NCBI GenBank assembly: GCA_964035575.1
Contig: OZ037860.1
Coordinates: forward strand, 644,689 to 708,688
DNA length: 64,000 nt
Source: Rhynchopus sp. YZ270_cl-10
Lineage: Eukaryota > Euglenozoa > Diplonemea > Diplonemida > Diplonemidae
Direction of reading: 5' to 3'
Shown piece by piece: positions 1 to 10,815 of this stretch. Under the pieces are notes generated by a model, which worked only from the letters and a program-made list of their open reading frames with translations, did no database searches and was not told the DNA's origin. Made by a program: the position numbers and the translations under genes. The first letter of the stretch is position 1, and each line of letters begins with the position of its first letter.

Positions 1-1019
1 TTGAATTCAGGTGCCTTTTCCTGCTCGTTGCCTTCTGCTGTCTTTTTACGACGCTTTATGAGTTCGAAGTCGGGGATGACCCAGTTCAGCACTTCGATTG
101 ATTTGAGACGCACGAAGCCTAGTAGCCAGAGCTGGTTTTGACGGTCAACTTTGAAGGTGCAGGTGAGTTCGCGTTCACTGACGCGATCTTGTGTGTCGTG
201 GCGTGTTGCGCAGAAGCGGTCTGTGATGCTGCGCATGGCAGGGCACAGTGCAGAGAGCAGTGCAGACGACTGCAGCTCATCAAACCCAACGCTGACCTCA
301 TTCGGCTGGTACGGCGCGGTCGCAGAGCACGGTGGTGGGAACAGCTTCCCAATCCCCCCAAGCGGAGGATGCACGCACGCCTGCTGCGTCAACCCAATCT
401 GCTTGCTCGGCTCCAAAAACGCATTATTAAAACGTCGTTCAATCGTCAAATAATTATCACTCACAACAACCAGCTCGTGGTTCACACCCTCCTTCCCTTT
501 AATATCCTTCGGGAGAATAAATTTCTGAAGCACACCACACCGACCTCTGTCGGTCTTGCTCTGAAGAAAGTGGCACAACGCCTTTTCATCGAAGCACTCC
601 TGCGAGTAAAGATAGCCTTTGGAATCCTTGCGTTCAGAGTGCCACACTGCTACCGGGCCTTCGGGAGCGCCTTGCAGAAGGAAGGCTCGTCGGATGGCCG
701 TTGCGTTGACTTGATTCGACTTCTTCTGCACAATACCACGTTTCTCAGAGGTGTAATACCACCGTACCTGGTCTGCAGGGCGGTACACAATGGTGTGTGG
801 GATGATCACACCCTGAAGCTGTCCGTCCTTCGCTGTTTCAAGCAGACGGTTCAAACACAGCTCCCATAGAAAGTCAAGCGGAATGCCACTGTAGGGTAGG
901 GGGGTGAGGTGGAAAAGATAAGTTGAAAGTGCAAAAAAAAAGGGGGGTGAGGAGTAAACATACTCTTCGCCTCGTCTCCCCAATGGCACCCATGATTTTG
1001 GAAGAGATTCGCCGGACAT
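1..1019 (-). CDS. Hypothetical protein, multi-exon, 3' end beyond the window
   Basis: Two exons are clear on the minus strand: 1019-964 and 888-1, joined by an intron with donor GTATGT and acceptor CCTACAG. The joined frame reads ..LGRRGEDGIPLDFLWEL.. and stays open to the window edge (about 315 residues). Its composition looks like a globular protein: many Trp, Tyr and Cys, no low complexity, and a segment VRWYYTSEKRGIVQKK. The stop lies outside the window. The ATG at 1019 is the first in this frame after the nearest plausible upstream intron (1177-1082, GTATTG..CAACAAG). The same frame is also coding-like from about 1360 to 1178 (..FCVIGKGAPDWCHLRTDL..), so the true start may lie upstream. 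I do not recognise the family, and no function is proposed. Confidence 0.6.
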   Translation of the reverse strand, partial: MSGESLPKSWVPLGRRGEEYVYSSPPFFFALSTYLFHLTPLPYSGIPLDFLWELCLNRLLETAKDGQLQGVIIPHTIVYRPADQVRWYYTSEKRGIVQKKSNQVNATAIRRAFLLQGAPEGPVAVWHSERKDSKGYLYSQECFDEKALCHFLQSKTDRGRCGVLQKFILPKDIKGKEGVNHELVVVSDNYLTIERRFNNAFLEPSKQIGLTQQACVHPPLGGIGKLFPPPCSATAPYQPNEVSVGFDELQSSALLSALCPAMRSITDRFCATRHDTQDRVSERELTCTFKVDRQNQLWLLGFVRLKSIEVLNWVIPDFELIKRRKKTAEGNEQEKAPEF

Positions 1020-1708
1020 ATGCGTGGGGTCAGTGTGCCTGCTGTGCGCATATGAGTGTGGAGGGCCTGTGTGGTGACAATCTTGTTGGGGGGAAATGTG
1101 TGTATTTGATCACGACTGTCAAAAAAAGTTGTTGCAGCTTTTTTGAGGAATATAATTGGAGAGAACTGCAGCAATACGATGGGCAGGTGGGGTATCGTCG
1201 CACACTCTATTGAGGCCAATGAGGTCTGTGCGAAGGTGACACCAGTCAGGTGCCCCCTTCCCAATGACACAAAATGAGTGTCGTGGTCCATCATCTTCGT
1301 GACCGTATGCGCACCTTGTATCATTTTGTACAAGAGCTGAACCTGTGCGCTACTCCAAGAGCCTGACATCTCTCGCTGTGTTGCTGAGCGAACCCCGAAA
1401 CCCTGACAGGGGTGTTCGATACGGTGATCGAGGACACGCAAGGATTGTATGATTTACTGAAGAAGTACAGCAACGCTCAGGGGTGGGCAACAAACGCTGT
1501 CGGACGCATGGAAGTCCAGCAAGCGGTGCATAAATTGCAACAAGATGAGAGAAAAAAATCTACCCTTTCATTTTCGTTCAATATGGTTACAAATACAAAA
1601 GATAAATCTCACAAAACAGTCCAATGCCGTGCCCTGGGGGACAACTCTACGGACCAAAAAAATTGACACAATCCTAAACCTCTCTCGTGAATTCGAACCA
1701 CCTTTGTG
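1020..1708. other. Ambiguous stretch between two minus-strand genes
   Basis: About 690 bases. The 1360-1178 part reads as a likely upstream exon of the gene to the left. The plus strand also holds a coding-like stretch at 1412-1555 (residues DTVIEDTQGLYDLLKKYSNA). I could not find a consistent exon chain for either strand across the whole region. Confidence 0.4.
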
Positions 1709-2434
1709 TCACATCTGCCTACGAGGGGTGCCGTCGGGTGAGCCGGTGTCGATACCGTGGTTGAGGCAGACGTCGCGTACGTCTTCTATACGGTTCTGCA
1801 CGACGTGGTACCGTTGGGTCCTTCTGCGGGTCCGTCTGTCCACGGTGCGTTGTTCGCGGAGGAACTGCCGTTGGTTGATGACCGACGTTGCATCGAAGAC
1901 ACAGAGACTCCGGCTCTCCTCCTCACGCATCTGCGCACTGTCCGTCAGCCACTCACGCTCCATCTTCCCAATCATCCCCAACAGCCCATCACTCTCCCCT
2001 GTGTACACTGCCTGCAACCTCTGCTCCTCCTCCTGCAGCTTCCTCAAGGTCTCCCCTTGCGCCTCTATGATCTCATCTCGCGTAACAAGCATGGCCATGG
2101 TCAGCCCCGTCATGCAGCCTACAGAGCGTGTTGCAGGGGTCGCTTGCGTCTCAACATCAGTCCCGCGTGATACGATTTTGGGTGGAGAAGGTGGGAGTCC
2201 CAGGTCCGGTGGCGCAAGAGGTGAAGACGCCCGCTCCTCGTGTGTGACAGCGGAGGGGCTGAAAACAGAAGGCGACTCGCCAGTAGTAAAGACCTCCCGT
2301 TTGACACGTGCCCGTTCCTCCATGAGAAGTGTCTGGAATGTCTTAGATTTGCCAACAACAAGAAGTTCATGTGCCGAAACAGTTGAAGTGCCTTCATCGC
2401 GAAGCTGCGCTAATGGGGAAAGAACACGGTTCAT
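1709..2434 (-). CDS. Hypothetical coiled-coil protein, 241 aa
   Basis: Single open frame with ATG at 2434 and a TGA stop. The N-terminal third (residues 1-50) is charged. Residues 50-110 are rich in Ser, Pro and Thr and look disordered. Residues 115-200 form a Glu/Gln/Leu-rich helix (DEIIEAQGETLRKLQEEEQR) that should be coiled coil. The C-terminus is Arg-rich. There is no signal peptide or membrane segment. It lies head-to-tail between the unknown gene on its left and the golgin gene on its right. No family was recognised; a structural or scaffold role is only a guess from the coiled coil. Confidence 0.75.
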   Translation of the reverse strand: MNRVLSPLAQLRDEGTSTVSAHELLVVGKSKTFQTLLMEERARVKREVFTTGESPSVFSPSAVTHEERASSPLAPPDLGLPPSPPKIVSRGTDVETQATPATRSVGCMTGLTMAMLVTRDEIIEAQGETLRKLQEEEQRLQAVYTGESDGLLGMIGKMEREWLTDSAQMREEESRSLCVFDATSVINQRQFLREQRTVDRRTRRRTQRYHVVQNRIEDVRDVCLNHGIDTGSPDGTPRRQM

Positions 2435-2694
2435 TTTTTTAGTGTAATCTGAAAAGAATGCGGGATGAAAAATTAGGGGAAAAAGAAGTAGAGTTCAAAT
2501 ACAAAAACCCTCTCGTGAACAGTGTACCTTTATCGGGGTGGACACCCAACCAATCCATTTCGTGGTTTACATCAGATAAATCATAAAGCGGTGGAGGGGG
2601 GGTTCTGATTTTTTTTTTGAAAAAAGCATTGTGGAGCACATCCTGCCAGACAAAGAATATTTCAAAAGAAAAAAAAAAAAAAATGGTTTTATCA

Positions 2695-2731
2695 CGATGA
2701 TTCTAAGCCTCGCTATGGAGCTTAGTCATCG
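2695..2731 (-). repeat. Family A hairpin
   Basis: Outer stem GATGA/TCATC and inner stem CTAAGC/GCTTAG (sense strand). The loop is altered to tccatagcga, so only the stems match the other copies. Intergenic, between the 241-aa gene and the golgin gene. Confidence 0.6.
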
Positions 2732-3103
2732 AGAACAGCAGCTAGTAGGGGAAAAAGAACGAAGGGTCGGAAAGAGTGGGAGAAAAAAACCCCCTCATGA
2801 GGTATCTCTTGTTGCAGCAGGAAGGGTTGTTATTTCGTCACCATTTGTTTGTTTGTTTGTTTTTGGCGAGAGAGAGATGGTCAGCATAAGAACGCTGCAA
2901 ACCCTTTCCGTTTTTTAGGTCCAAAAAAGGTCCGTTTTTTTTTTTTTTTTTTGCTTTGTTTTGTTTTTTTCCCCTCCACGAAAAATTTCTCCCATTCAAA
3001 AAAAAAAAAAATGCAAATTGCCCTCCCGTCCCCCATCCCCATATTCCTCTCCTCATTGTTCACATTCATTGTTCATCTGTTCTCTCCAGGGGAAAAAAAA
3101 ATT

Positions 3104-3152
3104 GTAGTTTTAAGTGCAAACGTCTCCGTTAACGCAGACACCCGGATCTCGC
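3104..3152 (-). repeat. Family B hairpin, diverged copy
   Basis: Sense strand contains GTCTGCGTTAACGGAGACG followed by TTTGCACTTAAAACT. It matches the family core (CTGCGT..ACGTTTGCACTT) seen at 16345, 30557 and 58374. Intergenic. Confidence 0.5.
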
Positions 3153-3412
3153 GAAAAAAAATCAATGAAATTCGGTTATTTTCTAATTTAAAAAAAAAAC
3201 TGCCTTTTTTTGGGCGCAACACCACCCCTGAACACACTACCCCCAACCCCTCCCCTCAACAGGACTTTCAAAAAAAAAATCTAAAGTAAATCCCAAACTG
3301 CAAAACGCCTCTGCAGACTCAGTCATCAATTGGAAGATGCGACGTTCTCAAAAATAAATCCCATTTTTTCCCCCCCCTTTTCATTTCTCTTCTTAAAATC
3401 AGGGCTGTCCTT

Positions 3413-6400
3413 TTATTCATCAGCCTGCGGGGTTGCGAGCAGGGGAGATGCGGGCGGACTGTGCGCTATTGTGTCTTGCGAGAAGTCGAGAATTGGAACT
3501 GGAGTGGCGGGTGTGGGGAGGGGTGTCATATTTGCACCGCCACCACCCCCTCCTCCACCTCCCCCCCTACCGTCATGCATGGGGTCCAACACATTGCCGA
3601 GAATCTGTTCTGCTGATTCCACTTCAGCAATACGGGGTACCTCCGGGCCAACCATACCAAGGGTCGTATCGGCATCCATAAGAGATTGTGTGGAGTCCCG
3701 CCTTCCGTCAGACTCTTGCAACAAAAAGTTTACCCACATATCTGAAAGCGATGGTGCCGGCGCGTCTCCCTCGGGTACCTCCCGCTTTGATGGCGTTAGC
3801 ATGTTCCACCAGGACGCGTTTGGTTCTTCCTTTTCCTTTAGTGCGCCGGCTGCAATCTTTTCTGCCTCGGACCACCCCAGAACACCACCCATAATGGTGA
3901 GGATCTCGCGAAGGTCTTGTCTCGCTTTGAGTTTGCCAATGTATTGGAGAATCAGTTTTGTGACAAACTTCTTTTCGATGACAACTTCTTCGTTGCATTT
4001 TGAGAGCGTTTCGTCAAGAAGACGGCGCATTTGCGCGAGCTTTCCTTGGAGGGTTGTGACCATTGAGTTGCTTTTGGCGATTTCTTTGTGAGATGCGCGG
4101 CGGACGTCTTCGGTTTCAGTGTCTTTGGTAGCAAGGCGCGCCTCCAATGCCGCAAAGCGTGCAGTGGCAGCCTCCAACTCTGCCGCAGAAGTGCGTGTCG
4201 CAGCACGGATGTCTTTATCTCGCTCCGCAACAAAATGGTCCAAAACGCTTTGCAAATTGTCAACCTTCTGTAAAGACTCGGTCACCTCTGCTTGTCTCGC
4301 CTCTTCGTCGCTGTGTACACCAGAGAGACGCACGGCAAGCGCTTTTACCTCCTCATCCTTGACAACAAGGCGTTGCTGCAGCTCTTCTATGCGGCTGTAG
4401 GTCTGCGCCTCGACAGACGCAGCGTTGCTCTCGGCAGCGCTGACACGGTCGAGAAGGATGTCGCGTTCTCTTGCATCGTCGTCCTCTCGACTGCCGAGCT
4501 CGTAGTTGCGTATCCGCTCAGCCTCAAGCTGTGCGTTGAGCTCTTTCAGCTGGATCGACAAAGTGTTGATAATCTGTGAAGAGTTGTCGTTGTGGCTCTT
4601 CCGGTTGTCCTCTGTGTGCTGCAGGAGGTCGAGGTCCTGGTGGAGTGCATCGACATCGTCCTTGAGGCGGTTGTTCTCGTCCTGTGCGTTGGAGAGTGCT
4701 TGGCGCACCTTCTGTGCGTCGTCTTCAGACTGTTTGATGTCGGTTGTCAGTTCCTGGATGCGGGAGTGGTACTGCCGCACCTCGACAAAGGCGGACTCCA
4801 GCTCTACACGACGCTTTTCGGAGATTGCTGCAGTTTCGTCAAGCGTCTTTTGCGAGTTTTTGTGCCATTCGTGGTATCTGTAGTAGGGGTGGGTTGTGTG
4901 CTTGGGGCGGCTTTTTGTTGTTTTAGGATGTCAAATAGTGCTGCGAAGACTCATACTTCTGTATGCTATCCTGGTAGCCCTGCTTCTCCGTGACACGGTC
5001 CTGCTCGAGCTGCGCGATTTTGTCCTTCAGAGGCTGCACCTCGCTGTCCTTCACCGCAATGGTGGTGCCGAGCGAGAGCTGCTCCGATTGGTACTTTTGG
5101 ATTGTCTGTTGTGTGTGTTTTTGATTTGTTGACATAACGTCTTTACTCCTAGGACAACACAACCTCAGAACATACCTCCTGCGCTTCGCTTAGCTTCTGC
5201 TCTAGAACCCCTGCTGCATCTTCGTTTGCTTGGTGCATCTCCGAGGACCTCTGCAGCTCAAGCACGAGGGTGTTGAGACTGCTAATCTCCTCGTCTTTGC
5301 TGCGCATCTTCTCCTGCACCGCGTTGACTGCTGTGGTGTCTGCAGGCACGACTGGTGATGGCACACCACCTGCCGCCAACCACAACACCGCAGCTTCCTT
5401 TGCTTCCTCCGCCACACAGACCACTCTGGCATCGCTCTCAACAAGACCTAGCCCCACCAATTTGACCTCTGCCTCTAAACGGAGCACCTCACCTTGCAGG
5501 GTGGCGAGGTCGCTATGTGTTGATGTACGATGTGTTTGGAGGTCGTGCAACTCTGTCTGGAGGCGTGCTGTGGAGGTGGAGTGCTCTGTTTCGAGGGTAG
5601 ACACCTTGGTGGATGCGGCGTGCGCTTCTGACACCGCAGTGTCGCGTTCCGCGGAGAGCCGTTCGTTTGCGGCGCGCAGCACAGCAGACGCAGCCTCCTC
5701 ATCAGCAAGGCGTGTGGACAGTGCCTCGCAGCGGCTCTGCTCTGCACACAGCGACGCCTCTGCTGCAGACACCGTATCCCTCAAGGCCTGCAACTCCCCC
5801 GCATTCTCCGGTGGTGAAAGGTGCGCAGACTCGACCGACCGTGAAATATGCTCCTCCAAATCCGAGACCTGTTTATGCAGAGTATCGTTCTCCCGCGACC
5901 GTTCCTGCACAGAGCTCTGTAGATGCACGACAGTGCCACGCAACGCCTCTGCCGCTTCCGCATCGGATTTGAGACTGTTGACTCTGTTCCCCAGCTCGTC
6001 GCTGTGCGCCAACTCCTCCTCAAGGCGCGTCTGTGCAGCCGCAAGCGTACGGTGCAATGTCGCCACCTCCTCTCGCAGCATGAGTAGCTCCTGCGTCTCC
6101 TGCGGCGACAGTGCGGGTGGTGGTGGTGTTGCGGCAGCGGCAGCCTCAAGACGCTCCACCTGGGCACGAAGCGACGATGCTTCTGCTGTGGACTTTTCCT
6201 GTATGGGTTGGGGGGGTGGAAGGAGGGGGAAGGAGGGGGAAGGAAGGTGAATACCTTAGCTGCTGCAGCCGCCGCCTCCAACTCGGAGATCTCCTCACGC
6301 AGGTCGTCTGTCTCGCATGATGACGCCTGCAGTTGGGTGACGAGGAGGCGCAGGCGGTGTGCCTCCTTGGCCTCGTCCTTCAGGCGCTGGAGGTCCTCCT

Positions 6401-7767
6401 GCGATGGGGGTGGCTTAGTGGGTGGTGTCTGTGCCTGTGTCTGTGATTGTGCCTGTGCTGCTGCTAGGCTTTCCTTCAACCCCACCTCTGCAACCCGCAA
6501 TGCAGCCAGCTCAGCCTCCAGCTGCGTTACCTTTGCTAGGCTTGCATCAAGCTTTGCTGTCTGTAGAGGGCGATGTGGGTGATTGTATTGTCTTTTTGCT
6601 GCATTTCTTATGTTATGTTCTTCTTGTACATTCTTTGTTTTGGTTGTGAGATATGCTCAATTGTGTATCGAGTTCTGTGAATAGCACAGCACTCCTGTTC
6701 ATGTGTCCATGGAAAACGGTATAATATGTGGGCGAAACTGAAATGGTTGTTGGTATACCTCGTCGGCAGAGTTGCTGGCAGCGGCTGTGGTGCTGAGCTG
6801 TTCTTCCAAAGACCCGACCTCTGCCCTGAGGGACGTGAGTTGCGCCTCTTGTTCTGTGTTCCGCGCGGCCGCTTCTCGGAGCTGTGTGTGTTGTGTTGTA
6901 ACAAAGATTGGTGGACAGTCGAACAACAGACGACATGCCAGAATAAGACGGATCGCTTCGGACTCGTCACCTCACACGCACACTTGAATGGATATCACAC
7001 ACTCACAGTTTTGTTTTGTGAAAGCCAAAGATTCTAAGAAATTCTAAGATTCAAAGAAAATTTTGATGCTGATGCGTCTGCCTGTACCACATACCGCCAA
7101 TGCGCCTGCTTCGTTCTCCTGTGCATGCGACGCGGCTGTGGTGCTGAGCTGTTCTGTCAAGGACGTGACCTCTGCCCTGAGTGACGTGAGCTGCGTCTCT
7201 TGTTCTGCACTTAGTGCGGATGCTTCTCGGAGCTGTATTGTGTTGTGTTGGATTTGCTAGCCGTAATTTACTATTGTCAATTTTTGTGCACCAAGGAACA
7301 AAAGAAAAACATCACCATACCGCTTCGGCCCCCGCCTCCTTCTCCTGCAACTGCGCATCACTGAGCGCACTGAGCTGCCCTGTCAGGGAGGCAAGCTGCG
7401 TACGCAGTGCTTCCTCGGTCTCTCCCCTTGCCCCCGCATCTGCCCCTACCCCACCCTCTGCCGCCCCCTCCGTCTGCGACTGCAGGGATTCCTGCAGCGA
7501 GCGGTTCTGCGTCTGCAGCGCCGAGAGCAGGTCGTTCTGTGTGAGGGTCTGTTGTCGCAGCTCGTGTACCTCCTGAGCGTCTCGCTGCAGGCGAGCGTAC
7601 GTTGCCGCCGCCACCGTCACGCCCCGCTCCTCCCCCGGCACACCAGAGTCCGCCCGACTCCCCTCCGTCATCTCATCCTCATCCTCAAAATCCGGCTGCA
7701 CCAAATCCTTCACACCCTCCGTCACAGCACCCAACAGTGCTTGCCCATAGCCCCACCCCGACGCCAT
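3413..7767 (-). CDS. Golgin, GMAP-210/TRIP11/Rud3-like, 7 exons, 1216 aa
   Basis: Exons: 7767-7321, 7232-7095, 6881-6759, 6560-6255, 6198-5176, 5105-4957, 4877-3413. All introns are GT-AG and all phases close. The N-terminus MASGWGYGQALLGAVTEGV resembles an amphipathic lipid-packing-sensor helix as in GMAP-210. Residues 60-1010 are almost continuous coiled coil. Near residues 1015-1065 a GRAB-like domain (ILTIMGGVLGWSEAEKIAAG) fits the Arf1-binding region of GMAP-210 and Rud3. It is followed by the conserved tail SLSDMWVNFLLQES. Such golgins sit on cis-Golgi membranes and tether vesicles. Exons 2 and 3 are diverged copies of each other (both begin LREA and contain EQLSTTAA), so the coiled coil grew by exon duplication. 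The family call rests on the two ends, because coiled coil alone is not diagnostic. Confidence 0.85.
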
Positions 7768-8090
7768 ACGCGGTGAAGGGTTATATACGGAGGGCAATGT
7801 GTGGGGGTGGCTCACCCCTAGGTGTGGGTTGGGGAATAGGGAAGTTGAATGACACACAGCAAAATCAAAACTGCTAGGATGAAAAAGAAGGGTGGGGGGG
7901 GATGTTGCTCTTCTTTTAATCTTGGCAATGACCCTTCGGGGGGTTCAAAATGTGCGTTTTTTTGTCGCAACGCAAAAAACACCTGAGAAAAAAAAACAAA
8001 AAAATGATGTGTTGAAGCGTGCAAACAAAAAAGGGTAGTAAAGTGTTCTAAATGAAGTGCATGACGGAATGTACACTATGCATCCAAAAA

Positions 8091-8133
8091 GTTTGGCGAG
8101 ATGATCCTAAACCTCCCGTGTTCAGTCATCTTT
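8091..8133 (-). repeat. Family A hairpin, diverged
   Basis: Sense strand: AAAGATGACTGAACACGGGAGG then TTTAGGATCATCT. Outer stem AGATGA/TCATCT is kept, the inner stem is weakened, and the loop acaCGGGAGg is close to the family loop. Confidence 0.6.
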
Positions 8134-8381
8134 AAAAAAAACTACCAAGCGAGGTTCAGACCGGTGTGTACTTTTTTGAAGAAAACAAATATCTCGTGTA
8201 CACGCCCCCCTGCACCCCCCGCTTGGGGCTAGAGAAGGAATAAAGAAGCAGAAGGTTGCTTTCTCTTCCCCTTCTTTGGTAATAGGAAGGGGGGGTGCTC
8301 TTGTCGAAGCGAAAAAAAGATGATTACAGTAATAAACTTTTAGATGGATCGTCCATCAGCATTCCTACAAAGAAAACGAAA

Positions 8382-8424
8382 AAGTTTATAAGATGATCCT
8401 AAGCCTCTCGTGCTTAGTCATCTT
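8382..8424 (-). repeat. Family A hairpin, near-consensus
   Basis: Sense strand has AAGATGA, CTAAGC, loop ACGAGAG, GCTTAG, then TCATCTT and the family tail TATAAACTTT. Here the outer stem is fully Watson-Crick (AAGATGA/TCATCTT). Confidence 0.85.
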
Positions 8425-8560
8425 CCGCGTATGCATTATGTTGAAAAAAGAATTTCAACACAATAATGCATACCCCGAGAAGCACCGCATGCATTCAATA
8501 AATTGATAGCATAGGTGGGATCAGCATAAAAAAATGTTCCAAACTTTCCCAAAAAAGAAA

Positions 8561-8600
8561 AAGTTGATAAGATGACCCTAAGCCTCTCGTTGGTCACCTT
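8561..8600 (-). repeat. Family A hairpin, shortened inner stem
   Basis: Sense strand AAGGTGACCAACGAGAGG followed by CTTAGGGTCATCTTATCAAC. The loop AACGAGAGG is intact, the 5' arm of the inner stem is lost, and the outer stem has extended to GGTGACC/GGGTCATC. Confidence 0.75.
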
Positions 8601-8757
8601 GAAAAAAAATTTTTTTGGTAAAGATGAAGTCTCAGCCTCTTCTTAGTTTGGGTTAGTTTCACCCTTTTATTCAGGCAGCATTCGCTAGGTTACTGGGAAG
8701 ATCAATCAGGGCAGCCCGTACAGGCGCCATCATTTTTAAAAAAAGGGGGGAGGGTCC

Positions 8758-8790
8758 AAAGATGAACATGCCTCTCGTGCATACATCTTA
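8758..8790 (-). repeat. Family A hairpin with compensatory inner stem
   Basis: Outer stem AAGATG/CATCTT and loop ACGAGAG are kept, but the inner stem is ATGC/GCAT instead of CTAAGC/GCTTAG. Both arms changed together, which is what selection for pairing would give. Confidence 0.75.
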
Positions 8791-9211
8791 GAAAGTTTGG
8801 AAGGAAAAAAAACGACGAAAACGTTGCACTAAAAATGGTGTTGATATCAAAAAAAAAAGAGCCTCCCCTAGGTTTTTTTTTATAAAACTACAAAAGCCTC
8901 CAAAGGGCAAAAAAATTGGGCGCGAAAAAGAGAAATTTTATTTCCCTTTAACGCTCTTCCCAACCACCACCCCCTCCTCTTTTCACGAAGTCTCTCCATG
9001 ATGCAAAATCCTTAGGGGGGTTTTTTTTCTTCTTCAATCACACCTTTTTTTTGTTGTAGCTATCCAGACCTTTCGCCAATATGATTTAACTGCGTTTATT
9101 ACATCCTTTTTTTAAAATTTTATTATCGCTACCCCCCTCTTCCCCATCCCCCCAAAAAAAAAAATCCCCCCTTTAAAATTAACGTTGTGCCGCTCCTTCC
9201 TTTCTCCCTCC

Positions 9212-10204
9212 TTAAGGGCTGCCTAGGAGAGGGTCCTCTTCTCCAAGGTAGCTATGCGCTGGGGCTGCAGTGTATACGCGTACCCAGCGAAGCCATGCGG
9301 TGATGGCTTGGAGACAGTATGTGCCTGCTGGGAACAAGATGTCAAGGATGACAAGCTTTGTGCATGCTGTGAGACAGTCAGCTATGTGATCTGCAAAGGT
9401 TTCTGGACACCCGGCAAAGGCAATGAAGATGAGGCCGAGAATGATATTCACTATTCCAGTCTTTTTGATGTCCGACGGCACCACAAAGTCAAACTGACGA
9501 CACGTATCGGTCACCGTGCACTGATAGGTCCGATTTGTTGTATAATGAAACGCATCTATCCAACAGTCCCCCGGCGGCTGTTCCCTCGCACCACACCGAC
9601 ACATCGAGATGTTGACAGTCTTCATTCGTTCGTGCTCATCGTATGTTACATTACGCCGTCCACATTTATCCGCTGCGCTTGAAGTGTAAACATAACTAAA
9701 CCCTGTACACTCCTTAGATGCGGAGAACATCCCCCCGCATGGGTATTTGCACGGTATCGTCTGTTGGGGTGTTATTTTTGTGGGAATAGAGGGGTGAGTG
9801 TAGGGGGCGTTATCAGGTAGGGTGGGGTAGGGTACATACCTTCTTCCCGAGGATCGTGCAGTACTCTTCGCTGGCGTCGGCCAGCTTTTCGTTGCCTATG
9901 TTGTAGACCTCATTGCCTGTGTGTGGTTTTGGTAGAAATGTGCCCTTGTGAGGTCCACCTTGAAAAAAATAAAGAAAAGTTTATAAGATGAACCTAAGCC
10001 TCTCGTGCCTAGTCACCTCAAATAAAACATACCCGCAGCAATGAGAACCAGCCCAAACAGCGCGGCAAGGATTGAGATGGACACCTTCCTGAGCATCAAC
10101 GCAATGCAAAGATACGCAAAGAGCTGCAAGTAAAGGAACAGCAGAAGCGACGTTGTGCCGTGTGTGTAGAATCGTCGCCGCAGCACCCTCACCCCAAGGG
10201 GCAA
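9212..10204 (-). CDS. Cysteine-rich multi-span membrane protein, start exon missing
   Basis: Three exons: 10204 (or upstream)-10033, 9958-9840 and 9760-9212. The introns are GTATGT..TTTCAAG and GTATGT..CCAACAG, and the frame closes at 279 codons. The first listed exon has no ATG upstream of its first hydrophobic helix (position 10204 reads TTG), so a short start exon probably lies to the right. Visible parts: two hydrophobic helices (LLLFLYLQLFAYLCIALM and ISILAALFGLVLIAAG), a cysteine-rich stretch of about 120 residues with N-glycosylation sites (NVT, NIS, NRT), then a third helix IVNIILGLIFIAFAG and a hydrophobic tail. A surface or endomembrane protein is inferred; the family is unrecognised. 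The first intron contains a near-consensus family A hairpin. Confidence 0.65.
9977..10018 (-). repeat. Family A hairpin inside an intron
   Basis: Sits inside the 74-base intron (10032-9959) of the cysteine-rich membrane protein, in sense orientation. Stem CTAGGC/GCTTAG with G-U and A-C pairs, loop ACGAGAG, outer stem AGGTGA/TCATCT. It makes up most of the intron. Confidence 0.85.
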
Positions 10205-10815
10205 CGGGGCTGCGGTCTTTGTGTAAAAACCCGAGGGTGCTTTTTCTGTGTTGTGTTTGCTGTTTACATCTGTATTATTTGGTGTTCCGGAGGGGCATGT
10301 CCTGGTGTTTCATTACACCATTCTAAGGAGGGTTTTTACCCCACCAATGTGTCTTACTGTATGTAGCCATGCATAGTGGGGCAAGACAAAGCAACCAAAA
10401 GAGGAAGAGGACAACTTGCAAGTGTGCAGAAGAGTGTTTGGAAGCTAAGGGTACAACGGTACTGCGCGAGTTGCACCCACGTAGGGGAGAACAACCTTCG
10501 TGACCACACAAGACCCACAGTGAGAAGTCTTGAAACAAGTTACAAAGGGGAGAGAGGTCTTTTGTTCTGGTCTTTTTTTTTTTTTTTTGAAAGCTTCGTT
10601 GTATTAGTGTAACCCGAGGAGTGTGCTCCACTATGTTCTCCTTTTCAATTTGGCCACCATCCTTTCGTTGGCTTCACGTCAGTTTTGTATTTTCATGACG
10701 TTTCAGTTTCTCTATCCAGCAAACACACCGTTTTCAATTTGATTCGCAGACTCACAAAGTTGCTGTGTCAAAAAACGTTAAAAATAACCATTTCTTTCTC
10801 TCTCCCCTCTCCCTC
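10205..10815. other. Intergenic region
   Basis: About 610 bases with a family C repeat at 10572-10634. The start exon of the membrane protein at 9212-10204 probably lies here: the sense strand has an acceptor-like TTTTTACACAAAG just upstream. I cannot fix its position. Confidence 0.4.
10572..10634 (-). repeat. Family C repeat with A-tail
   Basis: Sense strand starts ATAGTGGAGCACACTCCTCGG, carries TTACACTAATACAAC, and ends TTTCA followed by a long A run. It matches the copy at 34533-34590 almost base for base. Confidence 0.7.

Larger units (their letters stand above)
2435..3412. other. Intergenic region with hairpin repeats
   Basis: About 980 bases rich in A and T runs. It contains a family A hairpin at 2695-2731 and a family B copy at 3104-3152. 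The short frames here are low complexity (poly-Lys, poly-Phe) and do not look like genes. Confidence 0.6.
7768..9211. other. 1.4-kb intergenic region with four family A hairpins
   Basis: No reading frame of substance. It holds family A hairpins at 8091-8133, 8382-8424, 8561-8600 and 8758-8790, spaced roughly 180-290 bases apart, plus A/T runs. The dense, same-orientation spacing is the main feature. Confidence 0.65.

Noticed and set aside
138-869. Plus-strand open frame of 243 codons
   Set aside because: It is antisense to the minus-strand exon at 888-1, whose translation is rich in Trp, Tyr and Gly and joins an upstream exon through a standard intron. The plus frame has poor composition.
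10323-10631. Minus-strand frame of 102 codons upstream of the membrane-protein gene
   Set aside because: Begins inside a family C repeat and its A run, and no splice junction links it convincingly to the exon at 10204. Kept only as a possible location of a missing start exon.
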